Source of the DNA: an uncultured Bacilli bacterium
Lineage (GTDB): Bacteria > Bacillota_I > Bacilli_A > RF39 > UBA660
Reading direction: 5' to 3'
Assembly: GCA_910579535.1 (NCBI GenBank)
Contig: CAJTUR010000045.1
Span: 1 to 6,589, forward strand
DNA length: 6,589 bases
A program made the translations under genes and the position numbers. The notes under the pieces are model-generated. The model had not been told where the DNA came from and ran no database searches. It worked only from the letters and a program-made list of their open reading frames with translations. Shown piece after piece: positions 4,727-6,589 of the stretch. Each line of letters starts with the position of its first letter. The stretch's first letter is position 1.

Positions 4727-5056
4727 ATGGGGAAAAATAAAGTTAATAAAACAAATATATCGAAGTTTACGCAAATTATTGAAATATTTACTTTAATTCT
4801 ATTAGTTCCTGTTTTAATTATATTATTAATTTGGTGGTTAAGTTTTTCTTGTGTTTTTGACTTAAAATATGGCTTGATAAGAACTCTTTTAATGATTTTA
4901 AAAACTCTTTTAATGATTGGAATAATTTATTGGTCTTGGAGTATTTTGATTTTATTTTGTCTTTTATATCAAGTTTATTTTATTTTTTTACTCGTTATAA
5001 AAAAATTAAAAGTGAAATACATTAATAAAAAGAGTTTGGAAAATGAATTGGAATAA
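4727..5056 (+). CDS. Small multi-pass membrane protein, unknown function
   Basis: 109 aa; not recognised. A basic, Asn/Lys-rich N-terminus (1-14) is followed by hydrophobic segments at about 17-40, 49-72 and 73-92, then a charged tail (KKLKVKYINKKSLENELE). This suggests two or three transmembrane helices. A 16-base direct repeat (4882-4897 and 4903-4918) gives an in-frame tandem heptad TLLMILK/TLLMIGI in the second segment. There is no strong ribosome binding site before ATG 4727 and the composition is very AT-rich, so the start is uncertain. A hairpin (GAATAAT 5051-5057 with ATTATTC 5075-5081) overlaps its end. It lies between the tsf terminator and the thioredoxin-like gene, in the place pyrH often occupies. 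Reality of the gene is likely from its uninterrupted hydrophobic pattern. Confidence 0.6.
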   Translation: MGKNKVNKTNISKFTQIIEIFTLILLVPVLIILLIWWLSFSCVFDLKYGLIRTLLMILKTLLMIGIIYWSWSILILFCLLYQVYFIFLLVIKKLKVKYINKKSLENELE

Positions 5057-5103
5057 TGGGTTTACGTTTATTGGATTATTCTTAAGTAGTTTTTAGTTTT
5101 GTG

Positions 5104-5112
5104 TGGTATAAT
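5104..5112 (+). promoter_or_regulatory. Extended -10 promoter for the thioredoxin-like gene
   Basis: TGG-TATAAT (5104-5112) is a perfect extended -10; no good -35 is visible at 16-18 bases upstream. Transcription would begin around 5119, only a few bases before the possible start codons of the next gene (5121, 5124, 5130). Confidence 0.6.
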
Positions 5113-5120
5113 TGTTTTAA

Positions 5121-5705
5121 GTGATGGATATGAAAAAAAAGAATGTTTTTAAATTGTTTTGTTTTCTTTTAATGATTTATTTATTTATTATGTTAGGAAA
5201 AAAAGATTATCATTTAGAGGTGAGCGACAATATTCGTTTTAGTAATGAATATAAAGATATTAATCGAAATAATATTTATAAATACGTAAATGATGGAGAA
5301 GTTTTAGATGTGTTAAATGGAAAATCGGGTGTGATTTTTAATTGTTTTTCTTCAAATATTTGGTGTCATTATTATGCGGAGTATTTAAATGAAGTCGCAT
5401 TAGATAATCATCTTCAAGAAGTTTATTATTATGATTTTAAAAGAGATCGAAGTCTTAAAAATATCACTTACAATAGTATTGTTTCTAAGTTAAATGACTA
5501 TATAAGTTATGATGACAATGGTAAAGGAGATTTGTATGCTCCTAGTATTATGATTATTATTAATGGACAAGTGAGTTACTTTTTAGATGAGGTGAAAACC
5601 ATTAAAGGTAAAGTGAATCCAGAAGATTATTTTACAGATTATAAGAAAAATTTGTTAAAAAGCAATTTAGATGAAGCGATTAAAGAATATTTACAAAAAA
5701 AATAA
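5121..5705 (+). CDS. Membrane-anchored thioredoxin-like protein with degenerate active site
   Basis: 194 aa from GTG 5121; ATG 5124 or ATG 5130 are equally possible and no Shine-Dalgarno is seen. One hydrophobic segment (about 9-25) after a Lys cluster predicts an N-terminal anchor, with the rest outside the membrane. Residues 69-106 (SGVIFNCFSSNIWCHYYAEYLNEVALDNHLQEVYYYDF) fit the beta-alpha-beta start of a thioredoxin fold; APSIMIIINGQVSYF (140-154) fits the cis-Pro strand (P141) and following hairpin. Where active members have CxxC, this one has N79-I80-W81-C82, so only the second Cys remains; C75 lies nearby. It is probably not a normal disulfide oxidoreductase. The family call rests on pattern resemblance only. 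The frr -35 box lies in its last codons. Confidence 0.6.
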   Translation: MMDMKKKNVFKLFCFLLMIYLFIMLGKKDYHLEVSDNIRFSNEYKDINRNNIYKYVNDGEVLDVLNGKSGVIFNCFSSNIWCHYYAEYLNEVALDNHLQEVYYYDFKRDRSLKNITYNSIVSKLNDYISYDDNGKGDLYAPSIMIIINGQVSYFLDEVKTIKGKVNPEDYFTDYKKNLLKSNLDEAIKEYLQKK

Positions 5706-5718
5706 GATACTTTATAAT
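5690..5718 (+). promoter_or_regulatory. frr promoter
   Basis: TTTACA (5690-5695) and TATAAT (5713-5718) are separated by exactly 17 bases, close to the sigma-70/sigma-A consensus. The -35 lies inside the end of the upstream gene. The start site should be near 5725, giving a leader of about 15 bases that holds the ribosome binding site. Confidence 0.8.
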
Positions 5719-5739
5719 AGAATGAGATAGGGAGAATGT

Positions 5740-6267
5740 ATGAATATAGAACAAAAAATGACTAAAGCTATTGAGTCTTTAGAAAGTAAATTAATTAATA
5801 TTAGAGCTGGAAGAGCTAATCCAGCTATGTTAAATGGGATTATGGTGAATTATTATGGAAGTCTATCACCTATTCAAAGTTTAGCGAATGTGACAGTGCC
5901 AGAAGCGAGACAATTAATGATTAAACCTTTTGATAGAACGATGCTTAAAGATATTGAAAGAGCGATTAATGAAGCTAATATTGGCATTACACCTACAAAT
6001 AATGGTGAAATTATTATTTTGACCATACCAGAACTTACTGAAGAGAGAAGACGTGAATATGTAAAACAGGCGAAAGAAGTTTGTGAAGAAGCAAGAGTGG
6101 CTTTAAGAAATATAAGACAAGATGAAAATAATGCGATAAAAAATGGTGAGTATACGGAAGATGAAATTAAAAGAATGTTAGACGATGTACAAGAAACCAT
6201 TAATAAATATAATAAAATTGTTGATGAAAAATTAAAAGAAAAAGAAACAGAATTAATGACAGTTTAA
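5740..6267 (+). CDS. frr: Ribosome recycling factor
   Basis: RRF splits post-termination ribosomes together with EF-G. It is 175 aa, slightly shorter than the usual ~185, with the difference at the N-terminus and in the loop near NGEYTEDE (136-142). Family signatures are IRAGRANPAMLNGIMVNYYG (21-40), the SLANVTVPEARQLMIKPFDRTM stretch of domain II, ITPTNNGEIIILTIPELTEERRREYVK, and the long helix EEARVALRNIRQDENNAIK ending ..DEKLKEKETELM. The start ATG 5740 follows TAGGGAGAA at good spacing. It has its own promoter and terminator, so it appears monocistronic here. pyrH, its common upstream partner, is absent from the window. Confidence 0.97.
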   Translation: MNIEQKMTKAIESLESKLINIRAGRANPAMLNGIMVNYYGSLSPIQSLANVTVPEARQLMIKPFDRTMLKDIERAINEANIGITPTNNGEIIILTIPELTEERRREYVKQAKEVCEEARVALRNIRQDENNAIKNGEYTEDEIKRMLDDVQETINKYNKIVDEKLKEKETELMTV

Positions 6268-6270
6268 GAC

Positions 6271-6298
6271 AAAAAAGTTTATACTTTTTTATTTTTTT
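6271..6298 (+). terminator. Intrinsic terminator of frr
   Basis: AAAAAAGT (6271-6278) pairs with ACTTTTTT (6283-6290) around loop TTAT, followed by ATTTTTTT. The stem is AT-rich, but perfect and correctly placed four bases after the stop. Confidence 0.7.
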
Positions 6299-6589
6299 GC
6301 CATTTTTCTTATTTGTGTTCGTATCGATTAGTGAAAATATGATTGCTTGTTTATATGGACAAAATAAAAGATATTTGGTATTCTAAAATTAAAGTAAAAA
6401 TGTTTTTAGTTCATCCATGAGAGATGCTTACTTAGAAAATGACTTAAAAGAAGTAGAATAGGTTAAATAAAATAAAAAGATAAAATAGAAGTTGGAGCAA
6501 GACTATTTTAAAAATAAAAAAAGGAATCATGGAGATGACTAACTATTAGAAGTCAAGTACTTATTTGATAGTTTGTTATAAATTGGAAA
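6299..6589. other. Intergenic stretch without an intact gene
   Basis: There is no reading frame of useful length on either strand and no RNA gene I recognise. One + frame reads short pieces interrupted by stops: MRDAYLENDLKEVE (from ATG 6416), then KLEQDYFKNKKRNHGDD, then LLEVKYLFDSLL near the end. The pieces are helix-like and in one frame, so a decayed gene is possible but not demonstrated. The end may hold the promoter region of the next gene. Confidence 0.4.

Noticed and set aside
5874..6200. 108-codon - strand reading frame inside frr
   Set aside because: Shadow of the well-supported frr gene; its Ser/Leu-rich composition is what antisense of a Glu/Lys/Arg-rich helix gives.

Overview
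The window comes from an AT-rich, low-GC Gram-positive-like bacterium. The housekeeping genes (rpsB, tsf, frr) look like those of Bacillota/Mollicutes relatives, and all Trp codons I checked are TGG, with TGA used as the stop of the reverse transcriptase gene, so the standard bacterial code fits. All supported genes lie on the + strand. I infer a gut-type, uncultured Bacilli-like lineage only from general resemblance and cannot name a species.

Bases 1-2640 hold a diversity-generating retroelement (DGR). From left to right it has a tandem array of three template/variable-repeat cassettes alternating with four copies of a conserved non-coding flank, then a structured spacer (971-1109), a DGR-type reverse transcriptase (1110-2297; I/V-GxxxSQ motif and YMDD box), and an overlapping small MutS-like protein (2281-2640) that joins a MutS mismatch-recognition domain directly to a MutS C-terminal tail. 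No Avd gene and no C-type-lectin target gene are visible. The cassettes end in the same peptide frame (..NGVRPLIRYVHR-stop) but have no upstream coding body. The first cassette is rich in AAC/AAT codons; the second has lost A at many of the same places and never gained one, the signature expected of adenine mutagenesis.

Bases 2657-4667 are the rpsB-tsf operon, with its own promoter, a folded leader RNA and an intrinsic terminator. Ribosomal protein S2 carries an unusual C-terminal tail ending in a Rho-N/SAP-like module. Bases 4727-5705 hold a small multi-pass membrane protein and a membrane-anchored thioredoxin-like protein with a degenerate active site. They sit where pyrH is commonly found between tsf and frr. 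frr (5740-6267) has a near-consensus promoter of its own and a terminator. The last ~290 bases have no intact gene.

How the parts may work together: the cassette RNA(s) would be reverse-transcribed with errors at adenines by the RT, and the cDNA would rewrite a variable repeat elsewhere in the genome. The MutS-like protein takes the position of an accessory factor and may act on the mismatched DNA intermediate. This is inference from gene order and motifs. The multi-cassette array with a covarying hairpin, together with the head-plus-tail MutS protein, is the most unusual content.
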